64,000 nucleotides of DNA, from assembly GCA_951812335.1 (NCBI GenBank), contig OX638293.1, positions 1,658,731 to 1,722,730 on the forward strand, written 5' to 3'. Both the position numbers and the translations under genes were made by a program. Below the pieces are notes generated by a model. It saw only the letters and a program-made list of their open reading frames with translations, had not been told where the DNA came from and did no database searches. Below are positions 26,605 through 40,318 of the stretch, piece after piece (position 1 is the first letter of the stretch; each line of letters opens with the position of its first letter). Source of the stretch: Rhodothermales bacterium (GTDB lineage Bacteria > Bacteroidota > Rhodothermia > Rhodothermales > VXPQ01).

Positions 26605-27966
26605 TTACATCAATGCTTTGCTCGGCAGATTCTGATCTTCCGGAACATCGCTGTTTGCGATATAGGGAGGAACGACCCCGAGGATTTGCGGCATGATTTC
26701 ATTGCGCACGGTGGCGAATCGGTCCATCAGTTCGGGGGTGACCGCACTGGCGGGGGGGAGGGTGTCGGTATACGGATCGATTTGGGTACCGTGTTTCCAA
26801 TATCGGTAACAAACGTGCGGTCCCGTGGCCAGACCCGTGCTTCCCACGTAACCGATCACATCTCCCTGTTTCACTCGTGTGCCCGGGCGTATGCCTGAAG
26901 CAATACGAGACATATGCAGATAGCCGGTCGTATACACCGAATTGTGCCGGATCTTGACGTAGTTGCCATTATAGCGCTTGAATTGCGCTTCAAGGACTAC
27001 GCCGTCCCCTACCGAATAGATCGGCGTGCCGGGCGCGGCGGCGTAATCCGTACCCAGATGCGCCTTATACCTTTTTTGGACCGGGTGAAATCGTCTCCGC
27101 GAATAGCGTGAGCTGATGCGGTCGTATCGTATTGGCGCCTTGAGAAGTTCCCTGCGGAGGCTATTCCCGTTTTCGTCGAAAAAATCGGGGCGCTCCCCTT
27201 CTTCGAACCGAAAACCGAAATAGTCGGTTTTCCGGTGCCCGAACCGGGCCGCTACGATTCGCTCGACACGGAACGGTTCTCCGTCCACATCGAGCACTTC
27301 GTAGATCACGTTGAAGTCATCCCCCTCGAGAATGCGAAAGAAATCCACCTGCCATGCAAACACTTCCGCCAGGGCATGGGCGAGTGGCGGCACAAGGTTT
27401 GCAGGTATCTGCCTGGATTCCAGTGTCCGGTAGAGGGAGCTTTCGATGCGTCCGGACAGTTGCCTGCGCTTTATTTCTCCTTCCCGTTTTCCGGCGTAGA
27501 CGGCACTGGATGTAGAATCGGCGGCAAGATCGAATACTACGTAATTGAGCTTGTCCTGCTCGTACACCACGTAGCGCGCCTGGTAGGCCCCGGCAAGAGA
27601 GTCGCTGTATACGCGAAGAGGTTTCCCGGCCTGGATGCGCCGTACGTCGAAGATGTCTCGTGCCGAAGAGGCGATCGTAAGGACCTTTTCGTACGGGATG
27701 TTGTGCCCGGTCAGAATTTCTCCGAACGTTTCGTTCCGGCGTACGCTACGATCAATGACGTCATAGCCGTCGGATACGAGGCCGTATTTGTCGAGATCCG
27801 CTTCGGGCGGCGATATTTTCTGTGTAACGGATATCGCCCGGGGCGATTCGAGAGATGCGTCCTTGTCTCTGATGAGGAGGAGCGTTGCGGCAAGCAGAAA
27901 GACGCCGACAGCCGCTGCGATTCCGGGATGCTTTATACTGCGCATGTCTATAAATAATCGAAACAT
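26605..27966 (-). CDS. Membrane-anchored M23 (LytM) peptidoglycan endopeptidase
   Basis: A 453-residue protein with an N-terminal membrane anchor (HPGIAAAVGVFLLAATLLLI). A LysM-like/OapA-like region (IDRSVRRNETFGEILTGHNI...) and an intermediate domain precede the C-terminal M23 domain. The zinc ligands are intact: HLGTDYAAAPGTPI supplies the His and Asp. The partner motif GYLHMSRI and the final GPHVCYRYW (HxC form often seen in Bacteroidota) complete the site. It should cut peptide cross-links in the periplasm. I start it at 27966 (MFRLFID...); a methionine at 27945 is another option. The frame extends further upstream without support. Confidence 0.9.
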   Translation of the reverse strand: MFRLFIDMRSIKHPGIAAAVGVFLLAATLLLIRDKDASLESPRAISVTQKISPPEADLDKYGLVSDGYDVIDRSVRRNETFGEILTGHNIPYEKVLTIASSARDIFDVRRIQAGKPLRVYSDSLAGAYQARYVVYEQDKLNYVVFDLAADSTSSAVYAGKREGEIKRRQLSGRIESSLYRTLESRQIPANLVPPLAHALAEVFAWQVDFFRILEGDDFNVIYEVLDVDGEPFRVERIVAARFGHRKTDYFGFRFEEGERPDFFDENGNSLRRELLKAPIRYDRISSRYSRRRFHPVQKRYKAHLGTDYAAAPGTPIYSVGDGVVLEAQFKRYNGNYVKIRHNSVYTTGYLHMSRIASGIRPGTRVKQGDVIGYVGSTGLATGPHVCYRYWKHGTQIDPYTDTLPPASAVTPELMDRFATVRNEIMPQILGVVPPYIANSDVPEDQNLPSKALM

Positions 27967-28134
27967 GCCGAATCCGATGCCGGAATAATATACACCTTGC
28001 AGGGCCGATTGAGCGGGTGGGAGGCCGTGTGCCGGATGTACTATTCGAAACTGCCGAATATCGACGAAATTCCGAGAAGCAGCGTATTTAATTAACCTAC
28101 GGCATTTACTGCGATTTTGCAACCGGCAGCAGCA

Positions 28135-28689
28135 TTATTCCGGTTTCCATAGGTGTTCCTTTCCTCCTTCGGTTTTATTCGCCCAGCGCGCCAGCACGAA
28201 CAAGTAATCGGACAGACGGTTCAGGTACGCGACAACGGCTTCATTGAGGGATTCGCATGCTGCCGCTGCAACGACTCGCCGTTCGGCCCGGCGGCAGGTC
28301 GTTCGTGCAACATGGAGTATGGATGCGATCGGTACGCTTCCGGGAAGAATGAAATTCTCCAGGGGCGGCAAGTCTTCTTCCAGGCGGTCGATTTCCTGTT
28401 CGAGCCGTTCTGTGTGTGCGTTTGCAAGGCGCGGTACAGCAGCTTTGCTGTCCAGCGGCGTAGCAAGGTCGCTTCCGGCTACGAAAAGATCGTCCTGCAA
28501 GGCTGCAAGGAGGCTGTCCAGACGTTCGGAGGCCGGGTGTTTCGAGACGAAGGCCCGCGCCATGCCGAGCAGCGCATTCGTTTCGTCGACGGCGCCATAG
28601 GCTTCGATGCGTGCATGTGCCTTGGATACACGGTTACCGCCAAAGAGGCCGGTATCCCCGTGGTCTCCCGTGCGCGTATATATTTTCAT
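28135..28689 (-). CDS. PduO-type cob(I)alamin adenosyltransferase
   Basis: This enzyme transfers adenosyl from ATP to cob(I)alamin to make coenzyme B12. The 184-residue four-helix protein begins with the family motif KIYTRTGDHGDTGLFGGNRV, which contributes to the ATP site. Later come VDETNALLGMAR, SILHVARTTCRRAERRVVA with the conserved arginines, and YLNRLSDYLFVLARWAN. No other cobalamin gene is nearby, so the cell may salvage corrinoids or encode synthesis elsewhere. It is divergent from the lipoprotein gene at 28847. Confidence 0.94.
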   Translation of the reverse strand: MKIYTRTGDHGDTGLFGGNRVSKAHARIEAYGAVDETNALLGMARAFVSKHPASERLDSLLAALQDDLFVAGSDLATPLDSKAAVPRLANAHTERLEQEIDRLEEDLPPLENFILPGSVPIASILHVARTTCRRAERRVVAAAACESLNEAVVAYLNRLSDYLFVLARWANKTEGGKEHLWKPE

Positions 28690-28846
28690 GGGACGAGCAT
28701 TCTTGTTTCGAAAGGGTACGCGTAATTTTTATCGATGGAATATGAAAGGAATCGGGACCCTTGGAAGCATCACGTCGTGCAAGCGGTGGCCGATCGTTTT
28801 CGTCGATCGCTCCGTCGATGTGATCCGATGCCTTTTGCGCAAGGTA

Positions 28847-29338
28847 ATGTTTTCTCGAAAATGCTTTGCCGGTTTTTGCATTACGATGCTTGCGGGCGCG
28901 TTCCTGTCTGCCGGATGCGATACGCAGGAAGAGCAGGACGATTTTGCGGAGCAGGCAAGTCGTTCTCCGGAGAACATTACGCGCGTCGATGCGTCTGGAA
29001 AAATTCTGTCCGACGACAAGGACGATTGGCGGACGGCACCCGTATATGCGGGAGAGATCAGGGTAGACCCGGCCATGCCGAATCCGGCGCCGATCAGGGA
29101 TTTTATCACGATCCGCGTCACCGTGACCGTGTTCGATGCCGTGTATTCCCCGCTTCGTTTGAAAAATCTGCACGACAACCGCTTGCAAACGCTTTCCGAA
29201 ATCGAACAGGCCAGCGATCCGGGAGCCTATCTGTTTCATGTGCCGGTTTCCCTGATCGGACCGGTCGGCCTGCATCGCCTGCTCGTTTTCGATGGCATTG
29301 GCGAGATCGTTTCGTACGGCGACGTACTTGTGCAATAA
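28847..29338 (+). CDS. Small putative lipoprotein
   Basis: A 163-residue protein with a lipoprotein signal peptide ending in FLSAGC (lipidated Cys24), so it should be membrane anchored after Lgt and LspA processing. The mature part starts acidic (DTQEEQDDFAEQ). It then has a beta-rich domain containing AMPNPAPIRDFITIRVTVTV and LHRLLVFDGIGEIVSYGDVLV, faintly like FlgD/T9SS-type Ig folds. No family can be named. The frame stays open upstream to 28607, but the lipobox placement supports 28847. It ends 10 bp before the HNH gene. Confidence 0.75.
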   Translation: MFSRKCFAGFCITMLAGAFLSAGCDTQEEQDDFAEQASRSPENITRVDASGKILSDDKDDWRTAPVYAGEIRVDPAMPNPAPIRDFITIRVTVTVFDAVYSPLRLKNLHDNRLQTLSEIEQASDPGAYLFHVPVSLIGPVGLHRLLVFDGIGEIVSYGDVLVQ

Positions 29339-29348
29339 TAATCCCGTC

Positions 29349-29849
29349 ATGAAGGGTCACGTACTCGTACTCAACAACGACTACCGCGCATTGACGACAT
29401 GCAGCGTCGAGCGTGCGGTGGTGCTGGTCTTCCTGCAAAAAGCCGAACTCGTCGAGTCCGTACCGGATCGATACGTCCGGTCGCCGACGATCCAGTATCC
29501 TTTTCCCAGTATTGTGCGGCTCAGAGCATACGTACGTGTTCCGTACAAGCGGGTCATGATTTCGAGAAAAAACATTCTCCGGCGGGATCGATTCCGGTGC
29601 CAGTATTGCGAATGTCGCGAGAATTTGACCGTGGATCATGTGCAGCCGCGGTCAAAAAGTGGACGGGATACCTGGGAAAATCTTGTAACGGCCTGCACCC
29701 CGTGCAACAACAAAAAGGGGGATCGTACGCCCGAAGAGGCCGCCATGCCGCTGATTCGCAAGCCGTACCGGCCCAGTCACGTGATGTTCATTCGCGATTA
29801 TATCGGGATATTGCACGAGGCATGGAAACCGTATCTTTTCCTGAAATAG
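29349..29849 (+). CDS. HNH endonuclease family protein
   Basis: A 166-residue protein with a C-terminal HNH nuclease fold. The first zinc-binding CxxC is in FRCQYCECRENLTVDHVQPRSK, which also supplies the catalytic-type DH. The second pair is in ACTPCNNKKGDRTPEEA. The N-terminal part (VLVLNNDYRALTTCSVERAV) is typical of a widespread conserved single-copy HNH family in Bacteroidota and relatives, not of restriction systems. The role is unknown, perhaps DNA repair. It is followed 4 bp later by repeat copy 4. Confidence 0.88.
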   Translation: MKGHVLVLNNDYRALTTCSVERAVVLVFLQKAELVESVPDRYVRSPTIQYPFPSIVRLRAYVRVPYKRVMISRKNILRRDRFRCQYCECRENLTVDHVQPRSKSGRDTWENLVTACTPCNNKKGDRTPEEAAMPLIRKPYRPSHVMFIRDYIGILHEAWKPYLFLK

Positions 29850-29853
29850 TTAA

Positions 29854-30107
29854 GGATACTCTGACCAAAACCGCTTCGCTCAGCGCTTCACGTTCGCAAC
29901 GCCCCGAATTCGCATATTTCCCGCTGATTCCGATGATAAAATCATGATATCCTGTACTTGCGAACGTGAAGCGCCCTTCGGGAGGCAGAGAGGAGCACGC
30001 TGGCCGTGTCATTCCTCATTATGTGGGGCCTGCCACATTGCTTCGTCATTCCTTGCCAGCGCACCCCTTTCAGCCTCTGAATCTTTGCGGATTTAATCAG
30101 AGTATCC
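29854..30107 (+). repeat. Palindromic intergenic element, copy 4 (full, modules A+B)
   Basis: A 254-bp full copy between the HNH gene and the small membrane protein. Ends are GGATACTCTGACCAAAACCG and GCGGATTTAATCAGAGTATCC with a slightly imperfect match. Module B has perfect 17-bp arms at 29883-29899 and 29958-29974, the longest B stem in the window. Module A has more mismatched arms (GGCAGAGAGGAGCACGCTGG against CCAGCGCACCCCTTTCAGCC). The flanks TTAA and TTGG match at 2 of 4 positions only. Its right end lies 43 bp before the next start codon. Confidence 0.9.
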
Positions 30108-30150
30108 TTGGCCGAACGCTTTTCGGCGCCGTTTTCCAAACCGCCTTTTT

Positions 30151-30621
30151 ATGCGTCATCGTGCTTCGCGGCTTGTGGCTCGCCTGTTATGGGTGTTTCC
30201 CGGTCTGCTCTTTTTACTGGCTGTTAATCAGGCGGCGGTGACAATGAATCTCCGGGAAACGGTGCGGACCGGCGCCGTGGTTAAAGCGGAGGTGGTGGCG
30301 CTCTCCACCACCGACCGGGCGGATATCACCATGGCGTCGGCTCATCTCCGGGTACCGGGAGCGGACGGCTCGTATACCGAGCACGTATTGCCGCTTCCCA
30401 TTACGTTCGTACGGGCGCTCGAAGGAAGCGATTCGCTGGACGTGTTTCTGTCCGGAGACCCATCGCAAGAAGTAGTGATCGCAGCGATCGGTCGCGCCCA
30501 ATGGCGTCTTGCCGGTATAAACGGCGGAATTGCCCTCTTTGGATGCATCCTTCTTTCCTGGGGCGTGTACGCCTGGAATAGATACCTGCACAAGAAGGGA
30601 GATCCGGCGGAAGTCGCTGCG

Positions 30622-30633
<12 letters not shown>
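30151..30633 (+). CDS. Small two-TM membrane protein (DUF3592-like)
   Basis: A 160-residue protein with one hydrophobic segment near the N-terminus (LLWVFPGLLFLLAVNQAAV) and one near the C-terminus (INGGIALFGCILLSWGVYAW). The ~85-residue region between them is beta-rich and polar. This layout resembles DUF3592 proteins, but the match is by shape only. The last 12 bp overlap the convergent msrP gene. No function can be proposed. Confidence 0.62.
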
Positions 30634-33637
<3,004 letters not shown>

Positions 33638-33755
33638 TCATCGTTTGGAACCGTCCCTGCATGGAGGAAGCCTTGCAGAATGACCGGTCGTAACATGAAC
33701 CCTGGTCACTTCGTACCCTACCCTGCGGGGGTGCTTCTGTTCCATGAGGTATCTC

Positions 33756-33802
33756 CGGTATTGAAAACGGGCAATACGGAAGCCTCCGATGAAGTCCGGA
33801 GG
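33756..33802 (-). terminator. Tandem hairpins after the glycosyltransferase stop codon
   Basis: Reading the minus strand, a 6-bp perfect stem (plus 33783-33788 with 33797-33802, CCTCCG type) begins right after the stop at 33803. A second stem follows, CCGTATTG against CAATACCGG with one bulge. The intervening minus-strand sequence contains CGTTTTC. Together they are a plausible transcription end between the glycosyltransferase and thiC. The T-run is short, so confidence is modest. Confidence 0.4.
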
Positions 33803-34498
33803 TTATCCAGTGCGGGCTTCCTCTTTTTCGTACGGATACCGGCTTGCAAGGGTATTCGGGTCCGCTCCGATCACATACCGGACCCACAGGCAGCCGTTGC
33901 GGAGTTGTTGCAGAAAAGGTCCGCGTTCCCGGAAGCGGCGCGCCGAGGAGGTGACGCATTTCTTTAGAAAGACGAAGCCGCCGCGTTCGTGGAGTTTACG
34001 TACGAGCTCGATATCCTCGAAAATGGGAAGATCCGGATAGCCGCCCAATTCCTCGAATACGGAACGCCGGACGAAGCAGCCTCGATCCCCGAAACAGAGG
34101 AGGGGCGCATGCAAGCGCGTGAACCAACTGTAAAAACGAAGAAGGGGTGTATTGCGATCGAATCGGAGTCGAAAAGCGCCTCCTGACAATACAGGGTCGG
34201 ATAATGTAATCCGCACCTTTTCGAGGCCGTCGGGGGGCAGGACCGTGTCGGCATGCAGGAAAAGCAGGATATCTCCTCTGGCTTGTGCAGCGCCCGCATT
34301 CATTTGCCTGGATCGTCCGCGCGGCGCCTGGACGACTCGTCCGTACCGGCTGGCAATAGCTGCCGTTTCGTCGAAGGAGCCGCCGTCCGCGACAACGATT
34401 TCGTGTTCGGGTGTCTGCCGGCGTACGGACCGCAACGTGTTTTCGATGCCCGCAGCTTCGTTCAATGCGGGAATGATCACGGAGATGAGCGGTTTCAC
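33803..34498 (-). CDS. Family 2 glycosyltransferase (TIGR04283-like)
   Basis: A 231-residue GT-A fold glycosyltransferase. The nucleotide-sugar site is visible as SVIIPALNEAAGIENTLRSV and EIVVADGGSFDETAAIA. The metal-binding DxD is replaced by the HAD of LFLHADTVLPPDGLEKV, a form typical of the TIGR04283 group. GRSRQMNAGAAQARGD and IFEDIELVRKLHERG also fit that group, which is often found in arsenosugar or unknown glycolipid loci. The start is GTG at 34498. Repeat copy 5 ends 5 nt upstream of it. The acceptor is unknown. Confidence 0.87.
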   Translation of the reverse strand: MKPLISVIIPALNEAAGIENTLRSVRRQTPEHEIVVADGGSFDETAAIASRYGRVVQAPRGRSRQMNAGAAQARGDILLFLHADTVLPPDGLEKVRITLSDPVLSGGAFRLRFDRNTPLLRFYSWFTRLHAPLLCFGDRGCFVRRSVFEELGGYPDLPIFEDIELVRKLHERGGFVFLKKCVTSSARRFRERGPFLQQLRNGCLWVRYVIGADPNTLASRYPYEKEEARTG

Positions 34499-34503
34499 TT
34501 CAG

Positions 34504-34660
34504 GGATACTCTGATTAAGTCCGCAACCCTCCCGCAGGGCGCGTCACGTCCGTGACGCCGTGAATTCGCAGTGCTTTTTGCCGATTTCAACGATGAAACC
34601 ATGATGTTCTGTACGCAAGAACGTGATGCGCTGAGCGAAGCGGTTTTGATCAGAATATCC
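34504..34660 (-). repeat. Palindromic intergenic element, copy 5 (module B only)
   Basis: A 157-bp copy filling the space between the arginine deiminase-family gene (stop at 34662) and the glycosyltransferase (GTG start at 34498), oriented with them. Ends are GGATACTCTGATTAAGTCCG and TTGATCAGAATATCC, with one mismatch in the terminal 10 bases. Module A is absent. Module B remains (GCGTCACGT against ACGTGATGCG). The 4-bp flanks do not match (TAAG and CTGA on the minus strand). Confidence 0.88.
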
Positions 34661-34661
34661 C

Positions 34662-35549
34662 TTACCACATGGTTAACTTCATGCAATACACCGAGGCGCC
34701 GGCCTTCAGAAATTCTCCGACGTCGATTTCAACCGGCACGAACCCTGCATCCCGCAGTCTTTGCGTGGTTTGCGGACACCCTTTCTGGAGCAGCACATGC
34801 CGTCCGTCCGGGCAATGCGCATTACACGCCAGCCGTTCTCGGGCCTCGGCTTCCGGGACTTCAACGATACGTTCGAAGAGCCGGCGGATCATGGATATAT
34901 CTTCGGGACGCAGTGCGGCCGGGCAGATGAGCGCCGTGCGTTCGTCCAGCACGCAGAGGCACGTATCAAGATGATAGAAGGCTTCGTCGTCGAGCCGAAG
35001 CGGAATAACGGGTACGTCCAGCATGGCCGAAATGGCGTCATGGGTAGCCCGGTCGGTGCGTTGGCCGTACCCTCCCCAAATCAGACGTCGTCCGGGATGC
35101 CAGATGGCGTCTGCGCCTCCCTCGAAGGTAAGCCCCTCGGGGAGATGGCGTACGTCAACCCCCAGTTCGCGGAAAAACCGCTCGTAGTGTATGCTTTCGC
35201 CGTATCGAGACGGTGTGGCCATACGACTCATAATGATCCCCGGCGATTTTTCGTCCGGGGACAGGAACGCCGCTGCGGCATTGGCCGCAAAGACCATGTC
35301 GTACAGCCCCTCTACACCTTCTGCGCTGTCCACTTCCATGCCAAGCGCCCGGTAGGTATCCCGCAGCGTTTCCCATTGATGCTGCGCCCGGACACGGTCC
35401 ACGTTTCCCACATGGTCGGCCATATGCGGGTTGATCACGTATTGCACATCGTAGTGCGCCGGCGTGGCCATGACAACACGCCCCTGCAGGGGCATCGCCG
35501 GGCAATCGCCGACAGCGAAGTCTATCCGGTCGACGGCTTCGTAAACCAT
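34662..35549 (-). CDS. Arginine deiminase/dimethylargininase-family hydrolase
   Basis: A 295-residue guanidino-modifying enzyme fold. The catalytic set is visible: Glu in GLTFEGGADAIWHPG, His in AFYHLDTCLCVLDERTAL and the nucleophilic Cys in GASVYCMKLTMW near the C-terminus. The N-terminus VVMATPAHYDVQYVINPHMADHVG is the substrate-loop motif of this family. Length and layout fit DDAH or ornithine/citrulline-forming relatives better than full arginine deiminases (about 400 residues). The start is taken at 35549; the open frame further upstream is a shadow of pgk. The substrate is not certain. Confidence 0.88.
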   Translation of the reverse strand: MVYEAVDRIDFAVGDCPAMPLQGRVVMATPAHYDVQYVINPHMADHVGNVDRVRAQHQWETLRDTYRALGMEVDSAEGVEGLYDMVFAANAAAAFLSPDEKSPGIIMSRMATPSRYGESIHYERFFRELGVDVRHLPEGLTFEGGADAIWHPGRRLIWGGYGQRTDRATHDAISAMLDVPVIPLRLDDEAFYHLDTCLCVLDERTALICPAALRPEDISMIRRLFERIVEVPEAEARERLACNAHCPDGRHVLLQKGCPQTTQRLRDAGFVPVEIDVGEFLKAGASVYCMKLTMW

Positions 35550-35698
35550 GATCGTATTGGCGCGAATTAAGCAGATAATGTAGCAAAGGCCACAGCGCAA
35601 GACAGGGGGATGCCGCCATCGCTTGCCGGGCCCGCCAGAATGAGCAGGCACCGTGAAACCACATTTTCCAATGAACGAAGAATATCGGGCGCGGTGAG

Positions 35699-36889
35699 CT
35701 ATCTGTCGCTCAGCGCCGCGATACCGGGCAGGGTCTTGCCTTCCAGAAACTCCAGCATGGCGCCGCCGCCCGTCGAGACATGGCTCACAAGCTTTTCGTA
35801 CCCTGCCTGAGAGACGGCCGCCACCGAATCGCCTCCGCCCACTACCGTAAGAGCGCCGTGTGTGGTGGCCTCGGCAAGCGCTTTGGCCATAGCGAACGTC
35901 CCTGCGGCGAAATTCGACATTTCGAATACGCCCATCGGACCATTCCACACGATGGTGCGCGCTTCTCCGATAGCGCGAGCGTATTCTCCGATCGTTTCCG
36001 GGCCGATATCGAGACCCATTTCGCCTTCCGGAATGGCGCCGGAAACGATGCGTCGAGGAGCTTCGTTGTCGAACGCGTTCGCTGTCACATGGTCGACCGG
36101 CAGCCTGATTTTGCCGCCGGCTTGCTCGTACAGCGCTTTTGCGTCGTCGAGCCGATCTGCTTCCACTTTCGAAGCGCCTGTTTCGTGTCCCAACGCTTTC
36201 CGGAACGTGTAGCTCATGGCGCCGCCGATGAGCAGCGCATCGACCCGGTCGAGCAAGTTCTCGATGACGCCGATCTTGTCGGACACTTTTGCACCGCCCA
36301 ATACAGCTACATACGGCAGCCCCGGGCTGTCGAGCAGCCTTGACAGGTATTCGATCTCTTTATCGAGGAGTAAACCCATGCCCGCTTCCTCAACCCGGTG
36401 CGCTACACCCTCCGTCGAAGCATGGGCGCGATGGCAGGTCCCGAATGCATCGTTCACGTACACATCTGCAAGAGCGGCCAGTTCCCCGGCAAGCGCAGGA
36501 TCGTTCTTCGTTTCTCCCACATGGAATCGGGTGTTTTCGAGCACGAGCGCTTCCCCTTCGTTCAGCACGTCGATGGCCTGCCGGGTTTCCGGGCCCGTGG
36601 GCCCCTTAGCATGATTCACGAAGTGCACGGGCGCATCCAGCAATTCTTTCAGGCGGTCCGCGACGGGGCGCAGCGTAAACGCAGGGTCCGGCGCTCCCTT
36701 CGGGCGGCCAAGATGGCTCATCAGGATAGCCTTTCCGCCGCTTGCAAGGATGGCGCGTATCGTAGGCAACGCGGCCCGAATACGCGTATCGTCTCCGATG
36801 GCGCCATCTGCGATCGGTACGTTGAAGTCAACGCGCACCAGCACGCGCCGCCCACGCACCTTCATGGTTTCGATGGTCCGTTTGCGCAT
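35699..36889 (-). CDS. pgk: Phosphoglycerate kinase
   Basis: This glycolytic kinase makes ATP and 3-phosphoglycerate from 1,3-bisphosphoglycerate. At 396 residues it has normal length. The N-domain substrate motif is VLVRVDFNVPIADG, with MSHLGRPKG and RFHVGE. The nucleotide domain has VAVLGGAKVSDKIGVIENLL, WNGPMGVFE and the C-terminal VVGGGDSVAAV. It lies 16 bp after gap on the same strand, forming a gap-pgk operon. The 149 bp downstream, before the next gene, hold nothing recognisable. Confidence 0.97.
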   Translation of the reverse strand: MRKRTIETMKVRGRRVLVRVDFNVPIADGAIGDDTRIRAALPTIRAILASGGKAILMSHLGRPKGAPDPAFTLRPVADRLKELLDAPVHFVNHAKGPTGPETRQAIDVLNEGEALVLENTRFHVGETKNDPALAGELAALADVYVNDAFGTCHRAHASTEGVAHRVEEAGMGLLLDKEIEYLSRLLDSPGLPYVAVLGGAKVSDKIGVIENLLDRVDALLIGGAMSYTFRKALGHETGASKVEADRLDDAKALYEQAGGKIRLPVDHVTANAFDNEAPRRIVSGAIPEGEMGLDIGPETIGEYARAIGEARTIVWNGPMGVFEMSNFAAGTFAMAKALAEATTHGALTVVGGGDSVAAVSQAGYEKLVSHVSTGGGAMLEFLEGKTLPGIAALSDR

Positions 36890-36905
36890 GCGTTCGTACT
36901 TCCGG

Positions 36906-38218
<1,313 letters not shown>

Positions 38219-38923
38219 ATGCCAACCCTGAATCCCCCCCGAAGTATTTCCAGAAGACATGAGTTGCGTGAGGACAAGGTGGTCACGTTCTATGCACGTG
38301 CGTGGCGATTTTTGGACGCCAACAGAAAGATGGTCTACGGCGGGGCCGCTGCACTTGGGGTGCTCGCCGTTGTTATCGTCGGGTATGTTTTCTATCAGGG
38401 GCAGCAGGCCTCCGAAGCAGAGGTTCTTCTGGCCGCAGTCCTGCCTCTGTACGAGGAAGCATCGTACCGGCAGGCGCTGGATGGATCGCTGGAGCACCTG
38501 GGGTTGCTGGAAATCGCCGATAAGTATGGCGGCACACCCGCAGGAAATCTTGCGCGTTTTTATGCAGCGGATGCACTCTTCAATATGGGTGAATACGACC
38601 GGGCGCTTTCGTATTTCGAGGATTTCGACAAGGGGCCGGATTTTATCGGCGCGGGCGCTATTGCGGGCGAGGCGGCGGCTTGGGAACAGCGCGAGGAATA
38701 TGCCCGCGCGGGTGATTTGTACCGGCGCGCTGCACGTCACTTCGAGAGTGAGCTGACGACTCCGGAATATCTCCTGCATGCCGGTCAACTCTACGAGCGG
38801 GCAGGGCGGTACGAGGATGCCCTCGAACAGTACGAAGCTGTCGAGGCGGAGTACCCCGAATCCACCCAGGCCTCGAGTATCCGGGTATATATTGCGCGCG
38901 CAACGGCGAAGCAGTCATCCTGA
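38219..38923 (+). CDS. Membrane-anchored TPR protein (YfgM-like)
   Basis: A 234-residue protein with a ~50-residue cytoplasmic N-terminus, one transmembrane helix (MVYGGAAALGVLAVVIVGYVF), and an extracytoplasmic TPR-like domain (AGNLARFYAADALFNMGEYD, LLHAGQLYERAGRYEDALEQ). This is the layout of YfgM/tetratricopeptide_21 proteins, which associate with the Sec translocon and BamB in enterobacteria; that role is only analogy here. The start at 38219 is the first ATG giving this topology. It is followed 8 bp later by the NtrC-type regulator. Confidence 0.78.
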   Translation: MPTLNPPRSISRRHELREDKVVTFYARAWRFLDANRKMVYGGAAALGVLAVVIVGYVFYQGQQASEAEVLLAAVLPLYEEASYRQALDGSLEHLGLLEIADKYGGTPAGNLARFYAADALFNMGEYDRALSYFEDFDKGPDFIGAGAIAGEAAAWEQREEYARAGDLYRRAARHFESELTTPEYLLHAGQLYERAGRYEDALEQYEAVEAEYPESTQASSIRVYIARATAKQSS

Positions 38924-38931
38924 CCGATCGC

Positions 38932-40317
38932 ATGCCTCCTGTCATTCTTGTTGTCGACGATGAACAGAGTATTCGACGTACGCTGCGCGAAATATTCGAG
39001 TACGAAGGATTCGGCGTAGAGGAAGCCGTCGATGGGGAAGAGGCCCTTGCCCGTTTGCGCGCCGGGCGGTACGATGTCGTCATGCTCGACGTCAACATGC
39101 CGAAACGGGATGGCATGGAGGTGCTCGCTGTGGCGCGCGAGGAAATGCCCGAGACGCCCATCGTTATGCTCTCCGGGCACGGCGCCATCGAGACGGCCGT
39201 GAAGGCAACCAAACTGGGCGCGTACGATTTTATCGAAAAGCCGCCCGATCTGAATCGCTTGCTCGTTTCCGTACGGAACGCCATGGACCGCGGGGTTCTG
39301 GCCACGGCGAATCGCCGGATGAAGGAGGCAATAGACGCCTACGAGGGCGAACTCACCCCTATTCTTGGCGATAGTTCCGCCATCGGCGCCGTCCGCGATA
39401 CGATCGAACGCGTTGCGCCTTCGGAAGCCCGTGTGCTCATTACGGGCGAGCCCGGTACGGGAAAAGAACTTGTTGCAAAGTGGATTCGCCATCTGTCGCC
39501 CAGAAAGGATGGGCCGATGGTAGACGTGAACTGCGCCGCGATCCCCGACGAATTGATCGAAAGCGAGCTCTTCGGCCATGAGAAGGGGGCTTTTACCGGC
39601 GCTGTGAAGCAGCGTATCGGCAAGTTTGAGCAGGCTGACGGGGGTACGTTGTTTCTAGACGAAATCGGGGACATGAGTTTGTCTGCCCAGGCCAAGGTTC
39701 TCCGGGTGCTTCAGGAAAACAATATCCAGCGTGTAGGAGGGGACCGGGTCATCCCGGTGGATGTGCGCATCGTCTGCGCTACAAACAAGGATCTTGCTTC
39801 GTGCATCCGGGAGGAAACCTTTCGGGAAGACCTGTACTACCGGCTCAGCGTGATTCCCATACATCTCCCGACCCTGAGGGAGCGCCTTGAGGATGTCCCC
39901 GTCATCGCTGCCCGTTTTTGCGAGGATATGGCCCAGCGCAACGGCCGGCCCGGAAAACATTTTACGGCGTCGGCCCTGAAGCGCTTCACCGAGCAGGAAT
40001 GGAGAGGCAATGTGCGCGAACTGCAAAACGTAATAGAACGCCTCATTGTGCTTACGACCGACGAAGAAATTCGGGTAGAGGATATCGATCGCTATGCGTT
40101 TCCCAGGGAAACGTCCCGGGATCCCCTGATGGATATGCTTGCAAAGACGGAAGATTGGGGCGATTTTCGCGACACGGCGGAAAAAATGTTTCTTGAGCGG
40201 AAACTGAGCGATTTCGATTGGAACATTAGCCGAACCGCGGAAGCCATTGGGATGCAAAGGTCTCATTTGTACAACAAGATGAATAAATACGGTATCGAAC
40301 GCGAAAGGAGGGCATAG
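38932..40317 (+). CDS. Sigma-54-dependent response regulator (NtrC family)
   Basis: A 461-residue transcription activator. The receiver domain (residues ~3-120) has the acidic pair in [11 protein letters not shown] and the phospho-acceptor Asp in [12 protein letters not shown]. Lysine is in [10 protein letters not shown]. The AAA+ domain has the Walker [15 protein letters not shown], the sigma-54 contact loop [12 protein letters not shown] and Walker [14 protein letters not shown] Fis-type helix-turn-helix ends the protein ([22 protein letters not shown]). No sensor kinase is adjacent. The next gene starts 1 nt later, so it is co-transcribed with the LolD-type ATPase. Confidence 0.94.
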   Translation: MPPVILVVDDEQSIRRTLREIFEYEGFGVEEAVDGEEALARLRAGRYDVVMLDVNMPKRDGMEVLAVAREEMPETPIVMLSGHGAIETAVKATKLGAYDFIEKPPDLNRLLVSVRNAMDRGVLATANRRMKEAIDAYEGELTPILGDSSAIGAVRDTIERVAPSEARVLITGEPGTGKELVAKWIRHLSPRKDGPMVDVNCAAIPDELIESELFGHEKGAFTGAVKQRIGKFEQADGGTLFLDEIGDMSLSAQAKVLRVLQENNIQRVGGDRVIPVDVRIVCATNKDLASCIREETFREDLYYRLSVIPIHLPTLRERLEDVPVIAARFCEDMAQRNGRPGKHFTASALKRFTEQEWRGNVRELQNVIERLIVLTTDEEIRVEDIDRYAFPRETSRDPLMDMLAKTEDWGDFRDTAEKMFLERKLSDFDWNISRTAEAIGMQRSHLYNKMNKYGIERERRA

Positions 40318-40318
40318 T

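Noticed and set aside
35550-35948. A longer start for the arginine deiminase-family gene.
   Set aside because: The extra residues are a frame shadow of pgk (arginine/glycine-rich low-complexity sequence).
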